Source: a virus. From it: 41,102 nt of DNA. The stretch lies in the IMG/VR virus record IMGVR_UViG_3300020439_000020, positions 1 through 41,102 of that record; one strand, given 5' to 3'. Positions 26,586 through 34,645 of the stretch are shown here, one piece after another. Positions within the stretch are counted from its first letter, which is position 1. Each line of letters starts with the position of its first letter. Made by a program: the position numbers and the translations under genes. Below the pieces are notes generated by a model. The model was given only the letters and a program-made list of their open reading frames with translations. It searched no databases and was not told the origin of the DNA.

Positions 26586-28519
26586 AAAAACTAGCAGTAT
26601 TAACTGCAGTTTTTTTACTTGCTGTGCCTATACATTCTATAGCAGAAGAAACTACAGTCACAGAAACATTTAATGACCAACAAATAAACACAGACATAGA
26701 TATATTGTATGGTGGTAATGACACAGAAGTAGCTGCTGCAACTACTGCATCTCCTGAATGTGCAAGTACAGAAGTAGCAGGAAGTATAGGCATAGAAGAT
26801 TTAGATTGTTTTGGTTCAGAATACTTTAGTTTAAACAGACACGCATTAGGTATAAGAGGTAGTGCAGATAGTATTACTATTGCATTTCCTAATGAACCTT
26901 ACGAGGTAGGTTTTCAATATGGCGCTACAGATGTAGATAATATATCAGGAACTGTTTACTACGATAATGGTGCATCTGAAACATTTACATTAGACCAACA
27001 CACAGATTACACAACTGTATTGTCAAAGTCTTGGGAAGTTGCAGAAGGCGTAGATACTTTTATAACTGAAATAGTTATTGATGGATTAACTGGAGAAAAC
27101 CCTGACTGGTACTTAATAGATAATATATACTATAAGTATGATAATGTACCTACTACAACGACATCTAGTTCGACAACAAGCTCTACCACCTCGTCTACGA
27201 CTACTACATCGACTACGACTACGACTACATTACCTAAAGCGAAAGATGTTGTCGAAGATAATATTACTACGTACTTGGCTTGGGATGAAAATGGATGTGA
27301 ACACCCAAACAATCCTTTATCGTATAAACAATATTTGGAAGCCGTAGAGAGTGGAGATTGGTTTGGTTATCAGCCCAGTGATTGCACTAATATACCTGAT
27401 GATGCTGTTGATATTGTCGAAGAGGAGATAGATGATGAGTTGGACGAAGAGATACTTCGAGATGACAACCTCGGAGAAGAACAAATTGAAGAAGAACTTA
27501 AAGTCGAAGATAGTGAAGAACTCACCGAAGAAGAAATAGCTATTATTGAAGCAGAGACTAAAGCTGAAGAAGAACGTTTACTCCAGGAACAGCTTGATGC
27601 TGAAAAGGAAGAAGAGATATTATTAGAGCTTGAAGAATCTGTAATTGTATTAGAAGATTTATCTGAAGAAGAACTTGAAGAATTTGTAGAGGTTATTAAA
27701 GAACTAGAAGAACTAGAAGAGTTTATAATTGAAGAAGAAGTTATAGAGCTAGATATACCTGAAGATATAGTAGTAGTTATAGAAGAGGAGGATACAGAAG
27801 ATGACATTGTTATTGTGGTGGAAGATGAAGAAGTTGTTGAGGAAGTTTTGGATGAGCCAATACAGGAAGATGTTGAGAAAAAACCTGTAGAGGAACTAAC
27901 TGAAGAAGAAATAGAAGAAGAAGTTTTAGAGATTGTTGAAGTTATAGATGTACCTATTGTTGAAGAGGAACTAACTGAAGAAGAAATCGAAGAGGTCATT
28001 GAAGAGTACGTTGAGGAATTAGAGACAGAAGAAGTTATTGAAGTTCTTGAAGAAGTAAATGACGTAGGTGTACAACAATTAGACCAGGTATCAGAGGAAG
28101 TACAAGAAGTTATTCAGGCAGTAGTTGAAGAAGCTATTGAAGATGTTGAAGAACTAACAGAAGAGCAGGTAGCAGTAGTAGCTGAAGTACTACAAGTTGA
28201 AGAAGAAGATGTAGAGATTATTGCAGTCGCAGTAAAAGAAGATGAGTCTGTTGCAGAAGCTGTTGAGGTATATGTTGAAAGAGCAGTAGAAAATAAAGAT
28301 GTAGAAAACTACACCCTTGCCGATGTTGTTACCGAGGTGCAGTTTGAAGAGTTTATAGAAAACCCAATACAAGTACTGGTGGATATAGAAAACATAGATA
28401 TTTCCAACCTTGGTCAGGATATGACAAGTGACCAAAAGGAAAAAGCACAGGAAGTAGTCGTGCCAGTTATTTTAACTAGAATAGCAAGTATGGCTGCGTT
28501 TATATTTAGGAGAAGTTAA
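26582..28519 (+). CDS. Secreted Glu-rich protein with Thr/Ser linker
   Basis: 645 aa, GTG start. Order: signal peptide (residues ~1-22, ending IHSIAEE); a beta-rich domain (~25-195) with several Cys; a Thr/Ser linker (~197-222); a small Cys-containing segment (YLAWDENGCEHPNNP...); then ~350 residues extremely rich in Glu, Val and Ile with repeats of the type ELTEEEIEE; finally a short hydrophobic stretch and FRRS. The linker type is frequent in secreted actinobacterial proteins. Its C-terminal part is duplicated at 1-527. It may span the envelope, act in lysis or alter the cell surface; function unknown. Confidence 0.75.
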   Translation: MKKLAVLTAVFLLAVPIHSIAEETTVTETFNDQQINTDIDILYGGNDTEVAAATTASPECASTEVAGSIGIEDLDCFGSEYFSLNRHALGIRGSADSITIAFPNEPYEVGFQYGATDVDNISGTVYYDNGASETFTLDQHTDYTTVLSKSWEVAEGVDTFITEIVIDGLTGENPDWYLIDNIYYKYDNVPTTTTSSSTTSSTTSSTTTTSTTTTTTLPKAKDVVEDNITTYLAWDENGCEHPNNPLSYKQYLEAVESGDWFGYQPSDCTNIPDDAVDIVEEEIDDELDEEILRDDNLGEEQIEEELKVEDSEELTEEEIAIIEAETKAEEERLLQEQLDAEKEEEILLELEESVIVLEDLSEEELEEFVEVIKELEELEEFIIEEEVIELDIPEDIVVVIEEEDTEDDIVIVVEDEEVVEEVLDEPIQEDVEKKPVEELTEEEIEEEVLEIVEVIDVPIVEEELTEEEIEEVIEEYVEELETEEVIEVLEEVNDVGVQQLDQVSEEVQEVIQAVVEEAIEDVEELTEEQVAVVAEVLQVEEEDVEIIAVAVKEDESVAEAVEVYVERAVENKDVENYTLADVVTEVQFEEFIENPIQVLVDIENIDISNLGQDMTSDQKEKAQEVVVPVILTRIASMAAFIFRRS

Positions 28520-28701
28520 TGATAAAGAAGTTATGGTCTTGGTTTGTCGAAGCTATAAAAGAGACTTTAAATCTTAGTTGGACTCTTGTTGGTTTAGTTA
28601 TTGCCACCCTTACACTTACTGGGAGTGCGCAGCAAATCACAGGATTAGCCACTATAATAACATTAGCAATATGGTTGTTAACCATAGGCTTTAGAAAATA
28701 A
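28519..28701 (+). CDS. Small two-helix membrane protein, copy 2
   Basis: 60 aa, almost identical to 527-712 (MIKKLWSWFVEAIKETLNLS, then two hydrophobic helices with TLTLTGSAQQITG between them). Many third-position differences but few amino-acid changes, so selection acts on the protein. Start overlaps the Glu-rich gene. Membrane partner of the Glu-rich protein or holin-like; undecided. Confidence 0.75.
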   Translation: MIKKLWSWFVEAIKETLNLSWTLVGLVIATLTLTGSAQQITGLATIITLAIWLLTIGFRK

Positions 28702-28711
28702 AGGAGTTAAC

Positions 28712-28816
28712 GTGTGCAAGGTTACCGTAAAAAAAGACGGTTCATTTGTGCAAGTATGCAACTGTAAACACGGTAGTTCCTTTTGTGAGGAGAAAGATGA
28801 AATTACAAGTAGTTAG
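28712..28816 (+). CDS. Tiny Cys-rich protein, copy 2
   Basis: 34 aa, GTG with AAGGAG upstream. Shares with copy 1 the core DGSFVQ-x-C-x-CKHGS and a fourth Cys seven residues later. Its 3' end overlaps the next gene by 20 bases. Conservation of all four cysteines in two divergent copies supports a folded, metal-binding or disulphide peptide. Confidence 0.6.
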   Translation: MCKVTVKKDGSFVQVCNCKHGSSFCEEKDEITSS

Positions 28817-29408
28817 AACTCAATTTGGTACTGATGCAACAAATGGTTTGTTGTTTGTAAATGGTTTATTTGAGTGTTATACATTAGAGGACCAATACCA
28901 GGCAGTAAAAGTTATGCACGAAACCTGCATACCTGAAGGAACATACGACATAAAGTTTAGAACTGTTGGTGGATTCCACGAGAAATACAAGAAAAGATAT
29001 GGTAATGACCATTATGGTATGTTGCATTTACAAGATGTACCTAACTTTACCTATATACTTATACACGCAGGTAATACAGATGAACACACATCAGGTTGTT
29101 TAATTGTAGGAGAAAGTCAGCAAGATTTAGACATAAGCAAAGATGGATTTATAGGTCATAGTGGCGTAGCATACAAAAAGCTATATAAAAAAGTGGCAAA
29201 AGAATTATTGTTAGGAAAAACTGTAACAATAGAGTACACAACAATAACTAAGTTATTAGAGAAACCATTGTCTAATGCTTCTACTGATGATGTAGTTTTA
29301 ACAAGAACTGTAATGGACAAGATGAAAGAATTACAAGAGGATATTGCAGAAGTAAATGGTGGTGTGATACAGACACAAGCTATGTTAAGAGGGAGGATAA
29401 TAAGATAA
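28797..29408 (+). CDS. DUF5675-like protein, possible cell-wall enzyme
   Basis: 203 aa from ATG 28797 (GTGAGGAGAAAG upstream); a longer frame from 28746 runs inside the tiny Cys gene. The core has LFVNGLFECYTLEDQYQ, IPEGTYDIKF, then ILIHAGNTDEHTSGCLIVG. The HAGN...SGC pair is the signature of DUF5675 and resembles the H-x-G-x...G-C active site of L,D-transpeptidases. A wall-modifying role in lysis is inferred. The C-terminal ~50 residues are helical. It overlaps the holin gene by one base. Confidence 0.7.
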   Translation: MKLQVVRTQFGTDATNGLLFVNGLFECYTLEDQYQAVKVMHETCIPEGTYDIKFRTVGGFHEKYKKRYGNDHYGMLHLQDVPNFTYILIHAGNTDEHTSGCLIVGESQQDLDISKDGFIGHSGVAYKKLYKKVAKELLLGKTVTIEYTTITKLLEKPLSNASTDDVVLTRTVMDKMKELQEDIAEVNGGVIQTQAMLRGRIIR

Positions 29409-29719
29409 TGTTTGGATTTATAAGAGCAAAAAGAGCAAGAAACCAAGATGGTACATTCAAGAAGGATGTAAGGTGGACACCTTGGTCCGAATCATGGGAG
29501 TATAAAATGAGCGAAGAACTCAAAGATATGCTTGAGCGTGTGATATGGACATTCGTGGAAGCCTTTATTGGAGCATTAACAGTTGCTCCATTAGTGGGAA
29601 TTGAAGCGGAAACAGTTCAATTAGCTGCCCTCTCAGGAGGTGCTGCTGCACTCGCTGTTGTGAAAACTTATGCCAAAAAACAAATTGGTGGCGGTTCGCA
29701 ACAATCAGTAAGTAAGTAA
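29408..29719 (+). CDS. r1t-type holin
   Basis: 103 aa. The basic N-terminus is followed by LKDMLERVIWTFVEAFIGALTVAP and AALSGGAAALAVVKTYAKKQIG, two hydrophobic helices with the ER-x-x-x-TF-x-x-x-x-G pattern of phage r1t-family holins, common in phages of Gram-positive bacteria including actinobacteria. Holins open the inner membrane at the time of lysis. It is the last rightward gene before a strong terminator. Confidence 0.75.
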   Translation: MFGFIRAKRARNQDGTFKKDVRWTPWSESWEYKMSEELKDMLERVIWTFVEAFIGALTVAPLVGIEAETVQLAALSGGAAALAVVKTYAKKQIGGGSQQSVSK

Positions 29720-29726
29720 TACAAAT

Positions 29727-29772
29727 AGCAAAGCCGAGGGTGTTATCCTTTCTACCTCGGCTCTTGCTACCT
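29727..29772. terminator. Bidirectional terminator between convergent operons
   Basis: AGCAAAGCCGAGG (29727-29739) pairs with CCTCGGCTCTTGCT (29755-29768) with one bulge/mismatch; followed by ACCTTTT on the plus strand. Lies between the holin stop and the stop of the leftward operon, so it can serve both. Confidence 0.75.
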
Positions 29773-29777
29773 TTTAA

Positions 29778-29918
29778 TTAAATGTCAGATGTATCCTCAG
29801 AACCATACATGGCATCATCTGCACATTCTCTACAAAGACCATATTGCTTTCTATCAGCAGTTGTTAATTTTGCTACTGCAATACTTCCGCAAATCTCACA
29901 TGGTTTTAAACCTAAAAT
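29778..29918 (-). CDS. Tiny zinc-ribbon protein, probable ATT start
   Basis: 46 aa if started at ATT 29918, with GGAAGGGG just upstream; an in-frame stop lies before that and no ATG/GTG/TTG is available before the cysteines. The product has CEIC...CREC, a C-x2-C pair repeated 22 residues apart, and an acidic tail. It overlaps the end of the annealing-protein gene by 7 bases. Gene and start are uncertain, but the Cys pairs and coupling argue for translation. Confidence 0.5.
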   Translation of the reverse strand: MLGLKPCEICGSIAVAKLTTADRKQYGLCRECADDAMYGSEDTSDI

Positions 29919-30709
29919 GGTGCTTCCCCTTCCTCAATATCATTAAGTGAACGTGCCTTTGGTGGTGTTATACCTTTTTCCTCCAATGCAACTGTAGTCA
30001 AATTATCGTATGCTTCTTTAAATCCTGGTGGTAAAAACTTAGCGTCTTTGTACCATGACTTAGAATATGTCATACTTCCTTTTTGTTCACCGTTCAAACA
30101 CTTACCACCTGCAGTACATCTAAAATCTGCAGCACGTGGATTCTTCTTATCTTCAGGCATGTATATCTTTACTGGTGAATAACATGGCTTTGGACAAAAT
30201 AATACGTTTGAATCAGAGCTTGTCGTAGTTGTGTTGGAAGGAGCTGTTGACTCTTCAACTACGACTTCGCTCTGCTGTTCAGTGACTGTGGTGTTACCCT
30301 GCGGTGTAGTTGTATCAAATTCTTCCTCTGTTACATCTCCTGACCACAACTCAACACCTAGCCCAAATCTCATGCATGCTCTTTTAAATGCGTCTGATTC
30401 AGCGTCTTTCAACAAAGACCCATCGTTTATGTTTTTGTTATCTAACTTAAATGTGTCAACATCTCCTATACCATCGTATGAATCTGTTCCTAGTTTTATA
30501 GTGCCTTTTGCACCAACGATTCTTTTCTCACCATTGTGTGTTCCATAGATTGGTTCACAAGTCCAGGAGTATGGTATACCACTATCACGTAATCTTTCAA
30601 CGTAACGACTGTGGGTAACATATTTTCCGAACTTTCCTTTGGGTGCATTTTTTACAAGCTCCTTTGGAAATGGTTTAAGTAATTTCTTTAGACTGTCCTC
30701 ATAAGACAT
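29912..30709 (-). CDS. Rad52-like single-strand annealing protein
   Basis: 265 aa, RBS GGAGATAT before ATG. The N-terminal ~130 residues match the Rad52/22 annealing domain: YVTHSRYVERLRDSG, an isolated beta region GAKGTIKLGTDSYDGIG, and the hallmark KDAESDAFKRACMRFGLGVELW. It anneals complementary single strands, promoting recombination and possibly replication. After a Thr/Ser linker, a C-terminal Cys segment (CPKPC...RCTAGGKC) looks like a zinc ribbon. No partner exonuclease or SSB gene is recognised, which is unusual. Confidence 0.82.
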   Translation of the reverse strand: MSYEDSLKKLLKPFPKELVKNAPKGKFGKYVTHSRYVERLRDSGIPYSWTCEPIYGTHNGEKRIVGAKGTIKLGTDSYDGIGDVDTFKLDNKNINDGSLLKDAESDAFKRACMRFGLGVELWSGDVTEEEFDTTTPQGNTTVTEQQSEVVVEESTAPSNTTTTSSDSNVLFCPKPCYSPVKIYMPEDKKNPRAADFRCTAGGKCLNGEQKGSMTYSKSWYKDAKFLPPGFKEAYDNLTTVALEEKGITPPKARSLNDIEEGEAPF

Positions 30710-30767
30710 ATATCTCCTTCCTCTATTACTTAGAGTCTAATATCCTAATATTTGTATGTGTGAGTAT

Positions 30768-30920
30768 TTATGAAAAGTTATTTATAAGATTCACACCTGT
30801 CTTGACAGGTACAGATTTATATTCGCCATTTATCTCCACTATGAAGTGCGGTAAACTACCTACACCTGCATACTCTATAGCGACTAACTTTGCCTCATTT
30901 TCTACTTCTAGTTTTGGCAT
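30768..30920 (-). CDS. Small hypothetical protein
   Basis: 50 aa from ATG 30920, chosen because GGAGAAAT precedes it. Sequence pattern LVAIEYAGVGSLPHFIVEINGEYKSV suggests a small beta fold. First gene of the short leftward unit that includes the annealing protein. Function unknown. Confidence 0.6.
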   Translation of the reverse strand: MPKLEVENEAKLVAIEYAGVGSLPHFIVEINGEYKSVPVKTGVNLINNFS

Positions 30921-31012
30921 ATTTCTCCTACTCCATTTTACACCAAATTGCAAGTATTAGTACCCTTTAAATCACAAATTCACAAACAGAGATATTTGTC
31001 TTTTAATTACTG

Positions 31013-31018
31013 TATAAT
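31013..31018 (+). promoter_or_regulatory. Candidate -10 box for metallophosphatase gene
   Basis: A perfect TATAAT with TG immediately before it, 27 bases upstream of the start at 31045 and before AAAGGAGG. No good -35 box is visible, so activity may need an activator or an extended -10. Confidence 0.4.
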
Positions 31019-31044
31019 GATGTCAACAGAGCAAAGGAGGTATT

Positions 31045-32214
31045 ATGCCTAAAGTGCCTGAAGAATGGGGTAATAACTTTTACAAGTCAGGGTGGCAACC
31101 AGGACTAGAAGTAAATGAACAAACAGGTATAGGTGAAATCACACACGTTGGAACAGACCCAAACTACAGAAATAAGTTTGATTCCATATTATTAGAATGG
31201 GGATTCGACCCTAAGCATTACGAGATAGAGGGTTCAGTAAGAGCATCTTCGTGGAATGTACAGTTAAAAGGTGGCAGAACAGAAACGTTCTACGCTTTCA
31301 AAGGAATAGTAAAGAAAAAAAGACCAGGACACGACAAATATTTTAATGCGTTATTTAAACAAGCAGGTCGTAAACCACCACTCAAACTGCGCACACACGG
31401 TGGTGATACCGCATTTTTATTTTTCATGGCAGATTGGCAACTTGGAAAAAAAGATTACGGAGTAGAGAATACAATCAAGAGGTATGACATAGCTTTACAA
31501 GATGCTGTAAACAGAATTAAAGAACTGCGTAAGATAGGTGTTCAGATAGATGAAATATACATGATAGGTTTGGGTGACCTCACTGAGAACTGTTATGGAT
31601 TTTATGACAGTCAACCTTATAATATTGAACTCACATTGATAGAACAGTATGCGTTGGCTAGGTCAATGATGATGAAAACAGTAGATACCTTTTTACCACA
31701 CGCAGATAAGTTAGTGTTGGCAGGTGCGCCAGGGAATCATGGGGAAGCTGCACGTTCGCAAAAGGGTCAAGTGGTTACAAATAGATTAGATAATACAGAC
31801 ACCATGCATTTGCAGATATGTGGTGAGATTATGAAAGCTAATCCTGAAAGATACAAAAAAGTATCTGTAGAAGTTCCTGATAGTTTTCATCAGGTGATGG
31901 ATATAAAAGGTATTACATGCGGATGGACACATGGTCACATGACATCAGGAGGTGGAAGCAATCCTGAAACTAAAATTGAGAATTGGTGGAAGGGTCAGAT
32001 GTATGGGTTTCTGCCTGCGGGTCAATGTCAGATTCTTATTACAGGTCACTACCATCATTTTAGAAGTAAACAACAAGGTGATAGAACTTGGTTTCAGTCT
32101 CCTAGCTTGGATAAATCTATAGACTTTACAGCTAGAAGTGGTCTATGGTCTCACCCAGGTGTGCTTACTTTTACTGTGAATCAAAAGGGTTGGGATAATT
32201 TAAAGATATTATAG
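31045..32214 (+). CDS. Calcineurin-like metallophosphoesterase (SbcD/Mre11-like?)
   Basis: 389 aa, RBS AAAGGAGG. The metal-binding motifs are in order: ADWQLG near residue 132 (D-x-[HQ]), GLGDLTEN near 176, GAPGNHGE near 230, HGHM near 295 and GHYHH near 336. These bind two metal ions and hydrolyse phosphoesters. A DNA-processing role (SbcD/Mre11-type) is likely beside a recombinase but is not proven; no SbcC-like ATPase is present. The only rightward gene inside a leftward block, with its own promoter; it converges on, and overlaps by 6 bases, the endonuclease gene. Confidence 0.8.
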   Translation: MPKVPEEWGNNFYKSGWQPGLEVNEQTGIGEITHVGTDPNYRNKFDSILLEWGFDPKHYEIEGSVRASSWNVQLKGGRTETFYAFKGIVKKKRPGHDKYFNALFKQAGRKPPLKLRTHGGDTAFLFFMADWQLGKKDYGVENTIKRYDIALQDAVNRIKELRKIGVQIDEIYMIGLGDLTENCYGFYDSQPYNIELTLIEQYALARSMMMKTVDTFLPHADKLVLAGAPGNHGEAARSQKGQVVTNRLDNTDTMHLQICGEIMKANPERYKKVSVEVPDSFHQVMDIKGITCGWTHGHMTSGGGSNPETKIENWWKGQMYGFLPAGQCQILITGHYHHFRSKQQGDRTWFQSPSLDKSIDFTARSGLWSHPGVLTFTVNQKGWDNLKIL

Positions 32215-33420
32215 TGGCACTGGTTCTCCCATGAGAGAGTCAAGCATTTTCTTGAGTTCGTAATACTTAATCATTTCACCGTAAATGATTTCTGTTTTAC
32301 CTCCGTAATGTTTAAATATTGGGTCATAAAATCTGTTGTTTTCTTTATCGTTTTTTCTAGGTGAGATAGCCATGCTTTCTGCATCTATGTAAAATTCTCG
32401 TTCTGCAAGTCTTGCATCGTGCTTCGTAGGAAAATTGTAAAGTAATTTAAAAGCGAATCCATTACGCTCTAAGTATCTTACACGTTGACTCGGCTTGTGA
32501 GTAATACCTACCTTGTAAATGTTCAACTCATTGTGATACATACAGTACAAGTAACCGTCTTTTTCTTTGTAGTTGTCACGATTAATTGTTTTGTGATATT
32601 TGTACTTGAGATTGTACCTAGCAGTTTTGCAGTCGTAAGCTAAGCAGATTGTTTGATTTGGTTTCTTTGTTACAAATTGTGTCTTACAAATAATACACTC
32701 TTTCTTGTACGGACCTTTTAATTTTTTATGTTTTTCGTAAGACGCTTTTGCCCTACAGTAATCTGTGCAGTACATAGCACGAGGGTCTGCACTACGAAAT
32801 GTATTTGTTTTACAATATTTACATTTGATTTCTCTGTAAACTTTTGCAACCCTTCGACTTTCTTTCAAACACTTGTCGCTACAATAAGTATTTTTTCTTG
32901 ATATTTCTGTATTACAAATTGCACAATATTTTTGGTGTATATATTTCCTACCTCTTTCTATTAAGTTACAATCAGGTGTACAGTACTGATGATTCGCTTT
33001 ATTTGGTATGTAGTAATTTTTGCATCTGTAAAATGCTTTGCATTTAATTTCTAGTCTGTGATGTGCTGCGTACAATATTGGTCTAATGTTTTTAAGTTCT
33101 TCTATACTTTTACCGTAATCACGGTAATTTGCTTTGCATTTCCAATTATCTCTGCAACATTTAGGTGGTGGTTTTCCTGTAGGCAAAATCTCTATTTTTT
33201 TGTTACACCAATGACATCTTGGTTCAAGTACAGGTGTAGGTACTTCTTTGTTTCTTTTTTTGTAGTAACTTATACGCTTATTTTTTAAGGCAACTATTCT
33301 TCTGTTTTCTTTACTACACTCATCACTACAAGTTTTTACACCATTAGCTTTGACAATAAATTCTTTGAAACAGATAATACAATCTTTTTTTGAACCGTGT
33401 CTAATTACTTCTTTGTTCAT
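32209..33420 (-). CDS. GIY-YIG-like homing endonuclease with zinc-finger array
   Basis: 403 aa from ATG 33420 (AAGGAGGAGC upstream). The N-terminal ~290 residues hold about six Cys-rich fingers, each a C-x2-C followed by a C-S-D/C-T-D-type second half (CIICFKEF...CSDEC; CHWC...CC; CAICNTEI...CSDKC; CKYC...CTDYC; CIICKTQF...CLAYDC). The C-terminal ~100 residues carry GYLYCMYHNELNIYKVGIT, a following R and an AEREF, in the order of GIY-YIG/T5orf172 nucleases. Fingers would recognise DNA and the C-terminus cut it. Probably a free-standing homing endonuclease; the key GIY motif is degenerate. Confidence 0.65.
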   Translation of the reverse strand: MNKEVIRHGSKKDCIICFKEFIVKANGVKTCSDECSKENRRIVALKNKRISYYKKRNKEVPTPVLEPRCHWCNKKIEILPTGKPPPKCCRDNWKCKANYRDYGKSIEELKNIRPILYAAHHRLEIKCKAFYRCKNYYIPNKANHQYCTPDCNLIERGRKYIHQKYCAICNTEISRKNTYCSDKCLKESRRVAKVYREIKCKYCKTNTFRSADPRAMYCTDYCRAKASYEKHKKLKGPYKKECIICKTQFVTKKPNQTICLAYDCKTARYNLKYKYHKTINRDNYKEKDGYLYCMYHNELNIYKVGITHKPSQRVRYLERNGFAFKLLYNFPTKHDARLAEREFYIDAESMAISPRKNDKENNRFYDPIFKHYGGKTEIIYGEMIKYYELKKMLDSLMGEPVPL

Positions 33421-33437
33421 GCTCCTCCTTTCAGACA

Positions 33438-33464
33438 TGGGGAACGGAGGTGCAGTGTTCCCCA
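33438..33464 (-). promoter_or_regulatory. Perfect hairpin in endonuclease leader
   Basis: TGGGGAAC (33438-33445) and GTTCCCCA (33457-33464) make an 8-bp GC-rich stem with an 11-base loop just upstream of the endonuclease RBS. No T run follows on the minus strand. It may damp or attenuate endonuclease expression. Confidence 0.5.
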
Positions 33465-33491
33465 CATCATACCTAGTGGTTTGCTAGGAAT

Positions 33492-33848
33492 TTAATTCTT
33501 ATGAATCTCTAACCAACTTAAATCGCCACCCGTAAACTGTTCAACAAACCACTCTAATATTTTGTATTCATCATTAGTCATGTTGTAATAACTAATCAAT
33601 ACAGGAGATGACCACCAAGCATATTTAAACTTTATGTTTGTGACTTCTTGATTATCTACATCAAACTGAATCCAATACGAAGGTCCGCCTCCTGCAAGTT
33701 GCAGTTCATAAGTTTCTATTTTCCTGATAGAGTAGACACGATTATCTAGCTCCTCATACAAGTCCTCATCTTGCTCTCGGTTTTGCATATCTGCAAAGTC
33801 CTGAAGCAGAGACTCAAACGTCTTACGTGCTTCTTCTTTTACGTCCAT
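33492..33848 (-). CDS. Small hypothetical early protein
   Basis: 118 aa, GGAGGAGGAATA before ATG. Acidic, with a helical N-terminus (EEARKTFESLLQDFADMQ), a beta part and WFVEQFTGGDLSWLEIHKN at the end. No family recognised. Overlaps the upstream zinc-ribbon gene by one base. Last gene of the leftward small-gene operon before the endonuclease. Confidence 0.6.
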   Translation of the reverse strand: MDVKEEARKTFESLLQDFADMQNREQDEDLYEELDNRVYSIRKIETYELQLAGGGPSYWIQFDVDNQEVTNIKFKYAWWSSPVLISYYNMTNDEYKILEWFVEQFTGGDLSWLEIHKN

Positions 33849-33979
33849 TATTCCTCCTCCATAATGAAATTACAATATAAACACTCTTTTGTACTTTTAA
33901 GATATTGATTGTTGTTATCGTAATAAACATATTCAATCAACATTTCTTCACAATCAGAACATTTAATAATTGTTTTCAT
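33848..33979 (-). CDS. Tiny zinc-ribbon protein
   Basis: 43 aa. MKTIIKCSDCEE...KECLYCNFIMEEE: two C-x2-C pairs 25 residues apart, a classic zinc-ribbon size. RBS GAGGAGGAATA. It overlaps both neighbours by exactly one base (TAATG), which supports translation. Many phage hypermodified small early genes look like this; function unknown. Confidence 0.65.
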   Translation of the reverse strand: MKTIIKCSDCEEMLIEYVYYDNNNQYLKSTKECLYCNFIMEEE

Positions 33980-34464
33980 TATTCCTCCTCTAGTATTTTC
34001 TTTATTGCATCTTCAACATCTTGTTCGAGTTGAACATTGTCTAGCTCTATCGAATCTATGTTGTCGAACTCTTTGGCTTCGGGTACATCATCAAGTGATA
34101 AGTACACGTTCATTGGTATGTCAATGCAGAAGTCCTCCTCTGCAACCATGTGTGTCACACCTGTTACCCTGTCTTTCAACATAGCAATCCAATACGTACG
34201 CATGTACGCAGCAATCGGCTTGTTAGCTCGATAAAACTTTGGTATCGCCATGCTCATCACAATAGGTACTTCATCTGATATGGAATACCAACGCATGTTT
34301 CTTTCTAGTTTGTCAAGCTCTGAGTGTGGTAACTCGTGCAGAAACCAAGCAGGGTGAACGTTCTTGTCATACTTCATAACAAGTGACGTATCGTTCAACG
34401 CCTGGAGTTGTGCAAGGGTAACAGCAATATATCTCGGCTTGTATATATCTATGGCTTGTGTCAT
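33979..34464 (-). CDS. Hypothetical early protein
   Basis: 161 aa, GAGGAGGAGCT before ATG. Contains AVTLAQLQALNDTSLVMKYDKNVHPAWF, RANKPIAAYMRTYWIAMLKDRV and an acidic end. No domain recognised. Overlaps by 1-4 bases with both neighbours in the operon. Confidence 0.55.
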   Translation of the reverse strand: MTQAIDIYKPRYIAVTLAQLQALNDTSLVMKYDKNVHPAWFLHELPHSELDKLERNMRWYSISDEVPIVMSMAIPKFYRANKPIAAYMRTYWIAMLKDRVTGVTHMVAEEDFCIDIPMNVYLSLDDVPEAKEFDNIDSIELDNVQLEQDVEDAIKKILEEE

Positions 34465-34508
34465 AGCTCCTCCTCTAAATCATCCCAACCGTAATCTTCA
34501 TCAAACAT
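34461..34508 (-). CDS. 15-residue acidic linker ORF
   Basis: MFDEDYGWDDLEEEL. It starts within the stop of the upstream gene (TAATG) and its stop overlaps the next start (ATGA). It may encode a peptide or only hand ribosomes to the next gene; its GAGGAGGAG 3' end is the RBS of that gene. Confidence 0.35.
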   Translation of the reverse strand: MFDEDYGWDDLEEEL

Positions 34509-34645
34509 TATTCTTCCTCATCTAATCCAACAACATCAACAAGAGGTACTTTACCTACAACTCTGCCTTTGTCGTCATACCAATATTCGTACATCCAACG
34601 ACCTTTCTTTTTACTTTTAGCTTTGCTTCTCTGTTGTCTATTCAT
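34508..34645 (-). CDS. Small basic-to-acidic hypothetical protein
   Basis: 45 aa. MNRQQRSKAKSKKKGRWMYE then YWYDDKGRVVGKVPLVDVV and an acidic end. Overlaps the upstream gene (ATGA) and the 15-residue ORF. Charge pattern suggests nucleic-acid or protein contact; no family recognised. Confidence 0.5.
   Translation of the reverse strand: MNRQQRSKAKSKKKGRWMYEYWYDDKGRVVGKVPLVDVVGLDEEE

Noticed and set aside
27370-27999. Ser-rich 209-aa protein on the minus strand
   Set aside because: It is the antisense of the Glu codon repeats (GAA/GAG read backwards as Ser codons), so a composition artefact.
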